Assembly: GCF_024399475.1 (NCBI RefSeq)
Contig: NZ_CP101620.1
Coordinates: forward strand, 849,608-913,607
Direction: 5' to 3'
Source of the DNA: Allocoprobacillus halotolerans
GTDB taxonomy: Bacteria; Bacillota_I; Bacilli_A; Erysipelotrichales; Coprobacillaceae
Length of the DNA stretch: 64,000 nt
Made by a program: the position numbers and the translations under genes. The number at the start of each line of letters is the position of its first letter. Position 1 is the stretch's first letter. Below the pieces are notes generated by a model. It made no database searches and was not told the DNA's origin. It saw nothing but the letters and a program-made list of their open reading frames with translations. This document shows, piece after piece, positions 46,946 to 60,651 of this stretch.

Positions 46946-46993
46946 GTTATGTTTTGTATTGAAATTCGTTTCTTCATCCGGCTCCGGAGACAT
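46910..46993 (-). CDS. Leader peptide upstream of corA, 27 residues (candidate Mg2+ sensor)
   Basis: ATG 46993 is preceded by GAAGGTG at good spacing. The peptide begins MSPEPDEETN and ends GGIIKILLL with stop TAG at 46910-46912. The alternating Pro and acidic residues right after the start recall MgtL of enterobacteria (MEPDPTP) and other sequences known to destabilise the translating ribosome when Mg2+ is low. The ORF covers the 5' strand of helix 1 and ends within the 3' strand. An early drop-off would let helix 1 form and expose corA; full translation would favour helix 2. The function is inferred; the reading frame, motif and pairing are seen directly. Confidence 0.6.
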   Translation of the reverse strand: MSPEPDEETNFNTKHNITGGIIKILLL

Positions 46994-47010
46994 AATAACA
47001 CCTTCTTTCT

Positions 47011-47024
47011 TTCCTTTGCCATTA
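47011..47024 (-). promoter_or_regulatory. Likely promoter (extended -10) of the corA leader
   Basis: Minus strand TGTTATAATGG: TG-n-TATAAT extended -10, about 25-30 bases before the leader ATG. The -35 region is weak. Confidence 0.5.
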
Positions 47025-47079
47025 TAACACAAAATATTTGATAGAAAAGCCTTTAAAATGTAATTTTTTTGTTTTTTGT

Positions 47080-47118
47080 AAAAAAGGTTTAAATTGAAAG
47101 ATACTTTCAATTTAAACC
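47080..47118 (-). terminator. Strong terminator of the ATP-grasp operon
   Basis: A 15-bp perfect stem, GGTTTAAATTGAAAG, loop TAT, then its complement, followed by TTTTTT on the minus strand. Confidence 0.95.
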
Positions 47119-47125
47119 ATATATT

Positions 47126-48337
47126 TTAAAACCAATCTGTTCCATCTTCTCTTTTTAAGATATAACGAATCATATCAAAGAGTTCATCTTTTGATTTAGA
47201 TTTGACAATAAAGACATGATTTCCCATAGCGGCACTTAATGCTTCGGGCACATCTGTTTCTAAAGCTATTTGCTCACCATAAGTTTCTCTAATTTGATCA
47301 TAGTTATGCATATACCAGATAGCTTCTCTACGTCCTGTATAAGCTACCCAATATTCACGATGAATATCATAGAAACATTGATTATATTTAATCATATCAG
47401 CCCAAATTGTATAGACATCTACATTGTATGCAAAATTAATCATATCTGGCATATAAGCCCCTGGTGCTCTCATATTGACTTCTAAACCAACAATATCACC
47501 TTTTTTACCTAATCCTTCTTTATCTTCATCTAATCTAAAGAACTCAAAATGATAGAATCGACTTCTTGTATCAAATGCTTCTACAACTTTTTTCCCTATT
47601 TCATATAAATCTAATCCTTCGATAGGTTGAGAATAAAAAGCTGTATCACTCAATTCATTGACATTATCCATAATAGAATTCAACATGACATGTGATGAAC
47701 AAATCAATATATTTTTATCTTTATCAGTCACACCATCAAAAGTTTCGACATGTCCTGGTACAAGTTCTTCAATAATAAATTGAATATAAGGTGGTTTTGT
47801 CGCAAAGAAATAATCTAATTCATCATCATTTTTTAACTTATATGTTGAACTTGCTCCAACTCCATTATCTGGTTTCACAATAACTGGATACCCAACTCTA
47901 TTTGCAAAGGCTTTTGTTGCAAGATAATCATCTACTTTACGATATCTTGCAGTTGGAATTCCAACTGACTCATAAACAGCTTTCATCTTTGATTTGTATT
48001 TCATTGGTGCAAGGTCTTGAATCTTTGTGCCAGTTGTGACATTAAATTCATTTCTTAAGGTTGCTTCAAGTTCTAACCAATATTCATTTTGAGATTCAAT
48101 CCAATCAATTTTTCCATAGTGCCATGTAAAATAGGCACAAGCTCTATATACACTTTCATAATCTTCTAAATCATCAACACGATAATATTCTGTTAAGGCA
48201 AGTTTTGTATGGTATGGCAAGTTTTCATAATTTTCATCACCGATTCCTAAAACACGGACTCCTCTTACTTTTAAACGGTCACAGAAATTATAAAAGTAAG
48301 CAGGAAAATGTGGTGATATAAAGACAAGATTCATCAT
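47126..48337 (-). CDS. ATP-grasp ligase-like protein (second copy of the operon)
   Basis: About 403 residues, intact. The N-terminal pre-ATP-grasp domain starts MMNLVFISPHFPAYFYNFCD. The ATP-grasp domain has the Lys region GYPVIVKPDNGVGASSTY, the hinge QFIIEELVPGH, and the metal-binding late motif GDIVGLEVNMRAPGAYMPD. ATP-grasp enzymes join a carboxylate to an amine or similar via an acylphosphate. The product here is unknown. The start overlaps the stop of the esterase gene (TAATG). It is a paralogue of the protein at 49103-50283. Confidence 0.88.
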   Translation of the reverse strand: MMNLVFISPHFPAYFYNFCDRLKVRGVRVLGIGDENYENLPYHTKLALTEYYRVDDLEDYESVYRACAYFTWHYGKIDWIESQNEYWLELEATLRNEFNVTTGTKIQDLAPMKYKSKMKAVYESVGIPTARYRKVDDYLATKAFANRVGYPVIVKPDNGVGASSTYKLKNDDELDYFFATKPPYIQFIIEELVPGHVETFDGVTDKDKNILICSSHVMLNSIMDNVNELSDTAFYSQPIEGLDLYEIGKKVVEAFDTRSRFYHFEFFRLDEDKEGLGKKGDIVGLEVNMRAPGAYMPDMINFAYNVDVYTIWADMIKYNQCFYDIHREYWVAYTGRREAIWYMHNYDQIRETYGEQIALETDVPEALSAAMGNHVFIVKSKSKDELFDMIRYILKREDGTDWF

Positions 48338-49092
48338 TAGATAACCCTTTCTACAAAGTATGGGAATTGAACTTGCCACCAATCCCAATCATGATTCACA
48401 TCATAACCCCAGAAATCAATCCAAGCTGGGACATCTTTGTATTCTAATAATTCTTTCATACGTGTTGTACTTCTAATCATATCATCTTCCCATGCTCCTT
48501 GCCCACAGCATAAAACAATACGACAATGACGATACATATCAACATATGGATGCTCATAACTCATACCATGAATATATTGGATTGGAGAATTACGATAAAG
48601 AATATCATCATGATAGTCTCCAAAGAATAAATCACTATCATAGTAACCACTTAAAGCAATTGTTCCTTTAAAAATATCTGGTCTTCTAAACATAAAATTT
48701 GCAGCATGTGTCGCTCCCATTGAACATCCTGTTGTAAAAATACCATCTGCATAGTTACCATCATTTCCATAAGAATTGATTTCAAATATTCTTGGTACTA
48801 ATTCATTGACAATATAATAAAACCATTGTTCCATCATATATGTGCGATGCTGATTATCCCCATCCTTAGCTGACCATGATTCTTGATCAATACTGTCGCA
48901 ACAGAAAAGTTGGATTCTTCCTTCTTCAATAAGATGAGCAACTGTATCAACCATGCCAAAATTTTCAAAATCAAAGAATCTTCCATCTTGAGCAGGAAAA
49001 ACCAAAATTGGTGTTCCAGCATGCCCATAAACTTTAAATTCCATATCTCGTAATAAACATTCACTATATTCTTTAAACCATTCTGTTTTCAT
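48337..49092 (-). CDS. Alpha/beta-hydrolase esterase between two ATP-grasp genes
   Basis: A 251-residue putative esterase of the D/S-formylglutathione-hydrolase-like group. The nucleophile elbow is GIFTTGCSMGATHAANFMF (Ser about 124), with a late catalytic His in GYDVNHDWDWWQVQFPYF. There is no signal peptide, so it is cytoplasmic. Its place in the middle of a coupled operon with two ATP-grasp ligases suggests it acts on the same metabolite, for instance releasing, trimming or proof-reading an ester or amide. That is inference; I know no characterised match. Confidence 0.82.
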   Translation of the reverse strand: MKTEWFKEYSECLLRDMEFKVYGHAGTPILVFPAQDGRFFDFENFGMVDTVAHLIEEGRIQLFCCDSIDQESWSAKDGDNQHRTYMMEQWFYYIVNELVPRIFEINSYGNDGNYADGIFTTGCSMGATHAANFMFRRPDIFKGTIALSGYYDSDLFFGDYHDDILYRNSPIQYIHGMSYEHPYVDMYRHCRIVLCCGQGAWEDDMIRSTTRMKELLEYKDVPAWIDFWGYDVNHDWDWWQVQFPYFVERVI

Positions 49093-49102
49093 GTTCTCAC
49101 TC

Positions 49103-50283
49103 CTATCCTAAAACATATTGGACAAATTCATCCACTTGTTCCATATTTTCAAAACGTGCAGTATAAGTAAAGTTACCCATTGCACCACTTAAAATATCAG
49201 GCATTCTTTCACACATAACTAAATCAAAATGATATTTTGATACAACTTCTTCATGACTGTGACTATATGTAATACCATCTCTTCTTCCGCAATATACACA
49301 ATGGTATGGACGTTGATGATCATATTCACTATATCCTTGTGTAACCATATCTGCATAAATTTGGTAAATATCTATGTTATTGGCAAAATTCATCATATCT
49401 GGTGTATAACCACCTGGTGTACGTAAATTAACTTCTAAACCAACAATATCTCCCTTTTGCCCTAAACCAGGCTTATCTTCCAATAATCTAAAAATTCCAT
49501 GTGGAAACATCTTCCAGCGGTGTAGAAAGCTTTCACACAAGCTTGCCCAGCCATTTTAAGATCATAAGGAATTTCTCTTAATGAGTAATAATGCATGCTG
49601 CTAACATCATTAACCACATCCATAATAGGATTAGGAAAAACATGCGAAGTTTCAAATAAAATATCTTTTTGGAGGTTCGCAATACCATCATATGAAATAA
49701 TAAGTCCATTTACAAATTCTTCCATAATATATTGAGTCAAATGGTCTTCCTGATAAAATTGTTCTAATTCATCTTGATTAGAAATCTTATAAGTTTTAGC
49801 AGCCCCAACGCCATTATCTGGTTTAACTACAACTGGATAGCCAACTTCTTCAATAAATTTCAAACCTTCTTCTAAATTTGTGATCAAATGATAACGTGCA
49901 GTTTTCACTCCAGCTTCCTCATAAAATTTCTTCATTTTAGACTTACATTTAATATCTTCAATATGGTTAGTATGAATACCAGTTGTAATATTAAAATCAG
50001 TACGTAGTTTCGCATCTTGTTCTAACCAATATTCATTATTTGACTCTAGCCAATCGATATGTCCATAATGAAAAATAAAATATCCCATAGCTTTAACCAT
50101 TTCATCATAGTTTTCCATCGAATATACTTGATAATAATCATCAATAGAATTTTTTAATTCATCGCTTAATTGATCATAAGGTGTATCAGCAATTGCTAAA
50201 ACAGTAACTCCATTTGCTTTTAAGCGATTACAAAATTGATAAAAATTTTTCGGAAAACTTGGTGATATATATACAAAATTCAT
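49103..50283 (-). CDS. ATP-grasp ligase-like protein (first copy of the operon), one-base frameshift
   Basis: The frames 49462-50283 and 49103-49540 make one 393-residue protein. One T is missing from the T5 run near 49487; restored, it reads CFHMEFFRLLEDKPGLGQKG. Domains match the downstream paralogue: MNFVYISPSFPKNFYQFCNR, GYPVVVKPDNGVGAAKTYK, QYIMEEFVNGL, GDIVGLEVNLRTPGGYTPD. The promoter with TGTTATAAT lies just after the rRNA terminator. The two ligases are similar along their whole length but clearly diverged, so they probably use different substrates or act in sequence. Confidence 0.85.
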
Positions 50284-50339
50284 AAAATAAAATTCCCCCT
50301 TTTCTATCTTTTTTCTATTATAACATAATAATATAAAAA

Positions 50340-50380
50340 AATAAAAAAAGGGAAGGAAACAGAAGAACTGAACCTTCCCG
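50340..50380 (-). terminator. Terminator of the rRNA operon
   Basis: GGGAAGG, loop with a smaller inner stem, CCTTCCC followed by TTTTTTT on the minus strand. Confidence 0.85.
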
Positions 50381-50384
50381 AATG

Positions 50385-50494
50385 GACTGGCAGCGTGCTA
50401 TTGTCGCAGTTGCCCACTATCTTCGCCGCTATGATGCTTAACTTCTGTGTTCGGCATGGTTACAGGTGTGTCCATCATGCCTTCGCCACCAGAT
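50385..50494 (-). rRNA. rrf: 5S ribosomal RNA
   Basis: Minus strand TCTGGTGGCGAAGGCATG at the 5' end, the conserved ACCATGCCGAACACAGAAG and GTTAAGC in the middle, and CTGCCAGTCC at the 3' end. About 110 bases; ends are good to a few bases. Confidence 0.93.
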
Positions 50495-50548
50495 CCCCTT
50501 AGAGCACGAACGCTCAAAACTGAACAGCTTTTCCTTTCACACTTCCCT

Positions 50549-53432
<2,884 letters not shown>

Positions 53433-53642
53433 TAAAGTGTTCAAGTTCTCTTTCGTGCTTTCTTAGTTTGCAACTAGATGATTTCGACCTTCTTCTTTTC
53501 TTTCCTGATCTCTTTCATCTTTCGTTTCTTCGCTTTCTTTGTAGAAAGTTTGCTGTTCAGTTTTCAATGTTCCTGCCTTGAATGCATCTTTACAGATACA
53601 CTCAAAACCAAACAGTATCCACATCTTCTCTCTTCTCCCTAG
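53433..53642 (-). other. 16S-23S spacer without tRNA
   Basis: About 210 bases with no tRNA. ACATTGAAAACTGAACAG-like sequence near 53556-53574 recurs before 16S (55230-55252), and its shorter form CAAAACTGAACAG lies between 23S and 5S (about 50515-50529). It is probably part of the processing or antitermination leader. Confidence 0.6.
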
Positions 53643-55163
<1,521 letters not shown>

Positions 55164-55281
55164 TCTCTATCTAAAGACAACTTCCTGTCTTCTTGACTCT
55201 TCTTTCTTTTCTTTATCTTCTATTGACGTGTTTACTGTTCAGTTTTCAATGTCCCTGTCGCCCTCTCTCGAGTGCCCATCT

Positions 55282-55310
55282 ATAATACCATCTCTATCTC
55301 CCCTTTGCAA
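55282..55310 (-). promoter_or_regulatory. rRNA operon promoter
   Basis: TTGCAA (55305-55310), 17-base spacer, TATTAT (55282-55287) on the minus strand, about 120 bases before 16S. Confidence 0.75.
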
Positions 55311-55343
55311 GTCTTTTTTTATCTTTTTTTAAACTTTTCCTTT

Positions 55344-56737
55344 TTATCCCCTTTCCATCAATGTTTTTTTTGCTTGTTTATTTTCTTGGTTTTTCTTCAT
55401 AGGCCATAAACTTGGACCATCTATAAGCTCTCCATAAGCAGTAAATGTTGACTGGTGACAAGGACACATCCATATTTTATCCTTCTTATCAAATTCTAAA
55501 ATACACTTTAAATGAGGACAATATGGTGAAAACATATAACATTGTCCATCTACATCTTTATAAACGGCTTGGAGTTTTCCATCTATTTTCACAATCGCTC
55601 CCTCGCCACACTCTACTTGTGTGATATGTTTATAATGAAATCTTGGACCAATAAATCCTTTATAATAAGCTTGAATCAATTGTTTTTGATATTCCTTCAT
55701 AAATCCTAATGAAAAATATTGACAACTATATAATGTGGTATATGGGTTTTCCTGATGTAAAATTAAATCCTTAATCAATTGAGCTGCCACCTGTGATAAT
55801 GTCATTCCCCACTTTTGAAATCCATAAATAATATATTCCTGACTTCGTGGTTTCATTTCACTTATATAGGGTACACCCCTTAAAGGAATACTATCCATGG
55901 CGTACCAGTCCTGACTTTCTATATCTATATATAATCCTCGTTTTTCAACTGAACGATAGCTTTTTGTTTGATCTATACAAAGTCTGCTTTCTTCCCCATC
56001 ATTATATCGACAATCAATATTTTCTTTTGTTTGAAATAATTTTGCAAAATACATACCCCTTTTTATAAAAGGATATCTTGATGCATGAACCACATACTGG
56101 CTTTTCACAATATGACCATTAACGTCTAATATAAACCCATCTTTTCTTTTTTCACTTTTGTCACTTGACTATTCTCATAAAAAACAACTCCACTTTGTTG
56201 ACACAATTTCACTAACCCATATAAATACTTCAATGGATGAAATATCGCTTGTTGCTTTAATCCTATAGATGCCAAATGATGTGAATCTTTGATGGTATCT
56301 GCATGAAATGATTTTAATATATTTTCAATTTCTTGAATAATCGATACATATTGGGGATCATCAGTATACAAATAAGCATCATTTTCTTGCCAATCACAAT
56401 CAATACCCTCATTTTCAACAATACGCTTAATAGCTTGAAGTGCTTCTTGTTGAGAACGAAAATATAGATGTGCATAATGAATATTATAATACTTATTCAA
56501 TAATTGATAAATTTTTCCATGTAAAGCTGTTACCTTAGCCGTTGTATGTCCACTTGTATGATAACCTATCTGATCTTTTTCCACTACAATCACATGATAG
56601 CCTAAATCTTTTAACTGATAAGCTAAAGATACACCGGCTAACCCTGCTCCAATAATCACAATATCTGCTTCCTTGTCATTTTCAACAGAAGCACATTTGA
56701 TAGGATAACTTGTTTTTTGCCAATAAGACTGATTCAT
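55344..56737 (-). CDS. FAD-dependent oxidoreductase with C-terminal Rieske domain (one-base frameshift)
   Basis: The parts 56126-56737 and 55344-56108 form one protein of 464 residues. One A is missing near 56144; restored, it reads KKEKDGFILDVNGHIVKSQY. The N-terminal FAD site is ADIVIIGAGLAGVSLAYQL with the DAO-type HTTAKVTALHG. The C-terminal Rieske [2Fe-2S] domain has SPYCPHLKC and MCPCHQSTF, which give the two Cys-His pairs. The family (YhfW-like) passes electrons between a flavin and the cluster; the substrate is unknown. Start ATG 56737 is preceded by GGTGATG. Confidence 0.88.
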
Positions 56738-56781
56738 GTTCATCACCATGTCATAGTTTACCCACAATATTTTCTTTTATA

Positions 56782-56813
56782 CAACAAAAGAGAACCTAAG
56801 TTCTCTTTTGTTG
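56782..56813 (-). terminator. Terminator of the phosphate operon
   Basis: A 14-bp stem, CAACAAAAGAGAAC, loop TTAG, then its complement. It overlaps the phoR stop codon. Confidence 0.85.
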
Positions 56814-58481
56814 AGGTAAAACAATCTCTATTGTTGTTCCAATATTTAATTCACTCTTTAAAGAAATAGTTCCTTTATAATGAGAGACAATATGTTTCAC
56901 AATAGCCAAACCAAGCCCCGTTCCTCCTCGTTGTTTACTTCTTCCTTTATCAACACGATAAAATCTTTCAAAGACACGATTTTGATCAGCTAATGGAATA
57001 CCAATTCCTGTATCTTCCACGACAATTTTCATGCCATCTCCTTGTTCCTCTATGTCCACATATACTTTTCCATGATCTTTATTATACTTAATAGCATTGC
57101 CAATAACATTATTTAACAAAGTATAAATCTGTTGATGATTTCCTATATATGTCACATCTTCAAAATCATATTCCATGCAAATATCATGCTTAGCTAGTTC
57201 TACCTCATAGCTTTCAAGTACCTCTTCTACAATACCTCTCATTTTAAGCGGCATCATTTCTGCTTCAATATCCATACTTTCCAATCTCGACAGCATCAAT
57301 ATATCATTAATCAATCTAGACATACTATCCACTTCTGTTTGAATCTTTTCTAACATCATTTGTTTTTGTTTATCATTTTGTACAACACCTTGTGCCAACA
57401 AATCACTATATCCTCTAATTGAAGTCATTGGTGTTTTTAATTCATGTGAAACATTAGAGAAAAATTCACTACGCATTTTCTCTGCTTTTTTTGATGCTGT
57501 AATATCAACAAATAATAATGTTGTTCCAAAATCAACACGCGAAATATAACAAGCATAAATATTATGATCAATTTTAATTTCAACTTGCTGTTTCATAATA
57601 TTGTTTTGTAACGCCTGAATAATATCAGGAAAATAAAGATAGTCAAGAATGCGATCATGAACTTTCATATTACCTAAAATAGAAATAGCCTTTTCATTGA
57701 TACTTAATATTTTATAATCTTCATCTAATAAAACAAAGCCTTCATTCATCTGTTTTAATATTTCATCAATTTTAATTCTTTCTAACTTTACTTGACGCAT
57801 AGATTTACGTAATCTATGTGATAAATTATAAATTGTATCTACAATTACATTAAATTCCTGATAGTCATAATCTTTTAAATCAACTCTAAAATCTTTGCTC
57901 ATGCGATCTAAACTTTCACTAATTTCAATAATCGGTTTAGAAATAGTTACAGCTAGTTTTCTTGATAAAACAAAAGCTATGAAAAACGAAATCACACTAC
58001 TTAATGCAAACGCTGGAATCAGTGATGTTAAATAATCTGTTATGCCATGATAAGGTATAGACAAACGCACAATATGGTCACCTTGATCATATAAAGCAAC
58101 ATAAAGTGTATCTTCATGTGTTGTTTCTGATTTTCTTTGGGCATAACCCTCGCCTTTTTGAATAGCTTCCTGTACTTCATCACGATCTAAATGATTTTCA
58201 GAAATGGAAGCACGTGCAGTATCGGCAATAACATTTCCTTGTAAATCAATAATGCTGATACGTGTTTCATCACTATAAGCAAGAGGATTAAGTTCATCAA
58301 TTTGTTCATCCAAATTTTGATTATAATCTAAAGCATAATCAATTAATTTGAGTGAATAAAGCATATCATGTTTTGTTGTATCTAATATACTATTGGAAAC
58401 AAGCATTGCAGAAATCGTACAACTGCTAAGTAAAGCAACAATTAAAATAACAATAAAATAACGGAGGATAGACTTAGTCAT
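56796..58481 (-). CDS. phoR: PhoR-type sensor histidine kinase
   Basis: About 561 residues. Two membrane helices (about 8-30 and 150-175) flank an extracytoplasmic sensor domain. Then come HAMP-like and PAS regions (NEGFVLLDEDYKILSINEKA), the HisKA box with phospho-accepting His in FFSNVSHELKTPMTSIRGY, and HATPase_c with N (NNVIGNAIKYN), G1 (VVEDTGIGIP) and G2 (RGGTGLGLAIVKH) boxes. ATG 58481 with GAGGAT upstream is used; it overlaps the end of phoP by eight bases. Last gene of the pst-pho operon, so it is expected to sense phosphate through PhoU and PstSCAB. Confidence 0.93.
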   Translation of the reverse strand: MTKSILRYFIVILIVALLSSCTISAMLVSNSILDTTKHDMLYSLKLIDYALDYNQNLDEQIDELNPLAYSDETRISIIDLQGNVIADTARASISENHLDRDEVQEAIQKGEGYAQRKSETTHEDTLYVALYDQGDHIVRLSIPYHGITDYLTSLIPAFALSSVISFFIAFVLSRKLAVTISKPIIEISESLDRMSKDFRVDLKDYDYQEFNVIVDTIYNLSHRLRKSMRQVKLERIKIDEILKQMNEGFVLLDEDYKILSINEKAISILGNMKVHDRILDYLYFPDIIQALQNNIMKQQVEIKIDHNIYACYISRVDFGTTLLFVDITASKKAEKMRSEFFSNVSHELKTPMTSIRGYSDLLAQGVVQNDKQKQMMLEKIQTEVDSMSRLINDILMLSRLESMDIEAEMMPLKMRGIVEEVLESYEVELAKHDICMEYDFEDVTYIGNHQQIYTLLNNVIGNAIKYNKDHGKVYVDIEEQGDGMKIVVEDTGIGIPLADQNRVFERFYRVDKGRSKQRGGTGLGLAIVKHIVSHYKGTISLKSELNIGTTIEIVLPQQKRT

Positions 58482-59163
58482 ATTTATCCTCCTCTTTTTC
58501 AACAAAACGATATCCAACAGAACGAATTGTTTTAATATACTTTTCTCCATCATCATTTAACTTTTTACGCAATGAACGTATATGCACATCCAACGCTCTT
58601 GATTCCCCAATAAAATCATATCCCCAGATATTATTTAATAATTCATCTCTTTCTACAACACGATCTTTATTTTCTATTAAATAAACCAACAATTGATATT
58701 CCTTGTGTGTTAAATCCATCACTTCTTGATGGTGTTTAACAATATGTGTTGATTTATCAATTGATAAAGATGGCGTTTTTAAGACTTTTGATTTTGGATG
58801 AACTCTTCTTAACAATGTACGAACGCGAGCGCATAACTCTAAAACCCCAAATGGTTTTGTCATATAATCATCACTACCACTATCTAAACCATGAATTTTA
58901 TCAATTTCACTATCTTTAGCACTTAAAATTAAAATAGGTGTTTCAGTGTTTGTTTCTCTAATTTTTTTAACTGCAGAAATGCCATCCATTTGAGGTAGCA
59001 TCACATCAAAGATAGCTAAATCAGGTGCATCTCTTTTGAATTCTATAATCGCATCAATTGCGTTATCAAATAAAGTAACCTGATATCCATTAGATTCAAG
59101 AGAGAGTTTCACTATCTCTTGAATATTTTCATCATCTTCGATGACAAAGATACGTTCGTTCAT
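58474..59163 (-). CDS. phoP: PhoP-type response regulator (OmpR family)
   Basis: A 229-residue regulator. The receiver domain has acidic pair EDDEN, phospho-acceptor Asp in LAIFDVMLPQMDG, Thr/Ser in ILSAKD and Lys in DDYMTKPFG. The C-terminal winged helix (about 130-225) has SRALDVHIRSLRKKL. It probably binds the two Pho boxes at 62520-62547 and 63760-63787, closing a local loop. It lies 13 bases after phoU and overlaps phoR. Confidence 0.93.
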   Translation of the reverse strand: MNERIFVIEDDENIQEIVKLSLESNGYQVTLFDNAIDAIIEFKRDAPDLAIFDVMLPQMDGISAVKKIRETNTETPILILSAKDSEIDKIHGLDSGSDDYMTKPFGVLELCARVRTLLRRVHPKSKVLKTPSLSIDKSTHIVKHHQEVMDLTHKEYQLLVYLIENKDRVVERDELLNNIWGYDFIGESRALDVHIRSLRKKLNDDGEKYIKTIRSVGYRFVEKEEDKYD

Positions 59164-59176
59164 TGTTATATTCCTC

Positions 59177-59836
59177 CTAAATCAATCTTTGATCATTAAC
59201 TGAACCTGTTTGATTAAACTCTAACCATTCACAGATATTAACAGCATGATCCCCTACTCTTTCTAAATACTTCGCAATCATCAAAAAGTCGATACAATAA
59301 TCAATCTTTTCACCGTTTTCTTTAATGATTTCAGCAACTTCTTGTTTCACTTCTTCAAATAAAGTATCAATTTCATCATCCATACTTTTTACCAAACGAG
59401 CTGTCGATAAATCTTTTTTTATAAATGAATCAATCGCTTCATGCACCATCATTTTTGCTTTTTTAGCCATTGTTGGTATATGTTCCACTGTACGATAAGC
59501 ATGTTTTCCTTCAAAATTCATAAGAATTTCAGCAATATCAGCAGCCTGATCACCAATTCTTTCCAAATCAGTCACAATCTTTAAAGCTGTTGTGACATTT
59601 CTTAAATCAGTCGCAATCGGTTGTTGACGTAAAATAAGATTGAATGCTCTCGATTCTACAGTTCTTTCCATATCATTAATCAAACGATCGTTTGTAATGA
59701 TTTCTTTAGCCAAAGCTTTATCTTGATGTTTAAAAGCATCAATCATATTTTCAATAGCCAATTCAACAAGATGTCCCATTTTTGTTAAATCAACATTTAA
59801 TTTTTCTAATTCCTGATCAAATAATTTTCTCATCAT
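59177..59836 (-). CDS. phoU: Phosphate signalling protein PhoU
   Basis: A 219-residue all-helical protein with two three-helix repeats. The metal-binding E-D-x-x-D motifs appear in TDLERIGDQAADI and in KYLERVGDHAVNICEWL. It tells PhoR about PstSCAB activity and keeps the regulon off when phosphate is plentiful. It lies between pstB and phoP, as expected. The N-terminus could be either Met in MMRKLFDQEL. Confidence 0.95.
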   Translation of the reverse strand: MMRKLFDQELEKLNVDLTKMGHLVELAIENMIDAFKHQDKALAKEIITNDRLINDMERTVESRAFNLILRQQPIATDLRNVTTALKIVTDLERIGDQAADIAEILMNFEGKHAYRTVEHIPTMAKKAKMMVHEAIDSFIKKDLSTARLVKSMDDEIDTLFEEVKQEVAEIIKENGEKIDYCIDFLMIAKYLERVGDHAVNICEWLEFNQTGSVNDQRLI

Positions 59837-59882
59837 TTTACTATACCTCCATTATATTTGTTTTTACACAAAAACTCAACTC

Positions 59883-60637
59883 TTAACCAAAACGACCAGT
59901 AATGTAATCTTCTGTACGTTTATCTTTAGGCATTGAGAAAATATCTTGCGTTTTCCCATATTCTACCATTTCACCAACCAAGAAGAAAGCTGTATAATCT
60001 GCAATACGTGAAGCTTGTTGCATATTATGTGTCACAATCGCAATTGTATATTTATCTTTCAATTCTAATAATAGTTCTTCTATTTTTAATGTTGAAATAG
60101 GATCTAATGCACTCGTTGGCTCATCTAATAAAATGACTTCTGGTTCCACAGCTAGACATCTGGCAATACATAGACGTTGTTGTTGTCCTCCTGATAAACC
60201 TAATGCTGAAGTGTGTAAACGATCAGCCACTTCATCATATAAAGCTGCAGCTTTTAAACTTTTTTAACAATTTCATCTAATTTCTTTTTATTTTTAATCC
60301 CATGTATTCTAGGTCCATATGCCACATTATCATAAATACTCATTGGAAATGGATTGGGTTGTTGAAATACCATCCCTACTTTTTTACGTAAAACTGTTGT
60401 ATCAACACGTGAATCATAAATGTTTTCACCATCTAGTGTAATCTCTCCATCTATTTTAACATTATTCACATAATCATTCATTCTATTTAAAGTCTTTAAG
60501 AATGTTGATTTCCCACATCCAGAAGGACCTATAAACGCTGTAATTTTATTTTCTTCAATATCTAAATTCACATTTTTTAAAGCATGTTTTTCTCCATAAT
60601 GAAGATTTAAGTTTTTTGAACTAATTTTTACACTCAT
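59883..60637 (-). CDS. pstB: Phosphate ABC transporter ATPase PstB (one-base frameshift)
   Basis: The frames from 60637 and to 59883 join if one A is added to the A6 run near 60247, giving [20 protein letters not shown] and 251 residues, the usual size. Walker A is [19 protein letters not shown], the Q-loop is [13 protein letters not shown], the signature is [15 protein letters not shown], Walker B is [13 protein letters not shown], and the H-switch is [10 protein letters not shown]. It drives phosphate import with PstC and PstA. Loss would disable the operon's transporter, so the break is likely a sequence error. ATG 60637 follows AAGGATG. Confidence 0.93.
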
Positions 60638-60651
60638 CTTTTTACCCATCC

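Noticed and set aside
46910-47110. A 66-residue frame upstream of corA
   Set aside because: The N-terminal 39 residues run through the promoter and have no ribosome site. Only the last 27 codons from ATG 46993 have translation signals, and these are annotated as the leader peptide.
47126-50283. RiPP precursor peptide for the ATP-grasp operon (microviridin type)
   Set aside because: No short ORF with a ribosome site and a leader-core layout was seen in or beside the operon.
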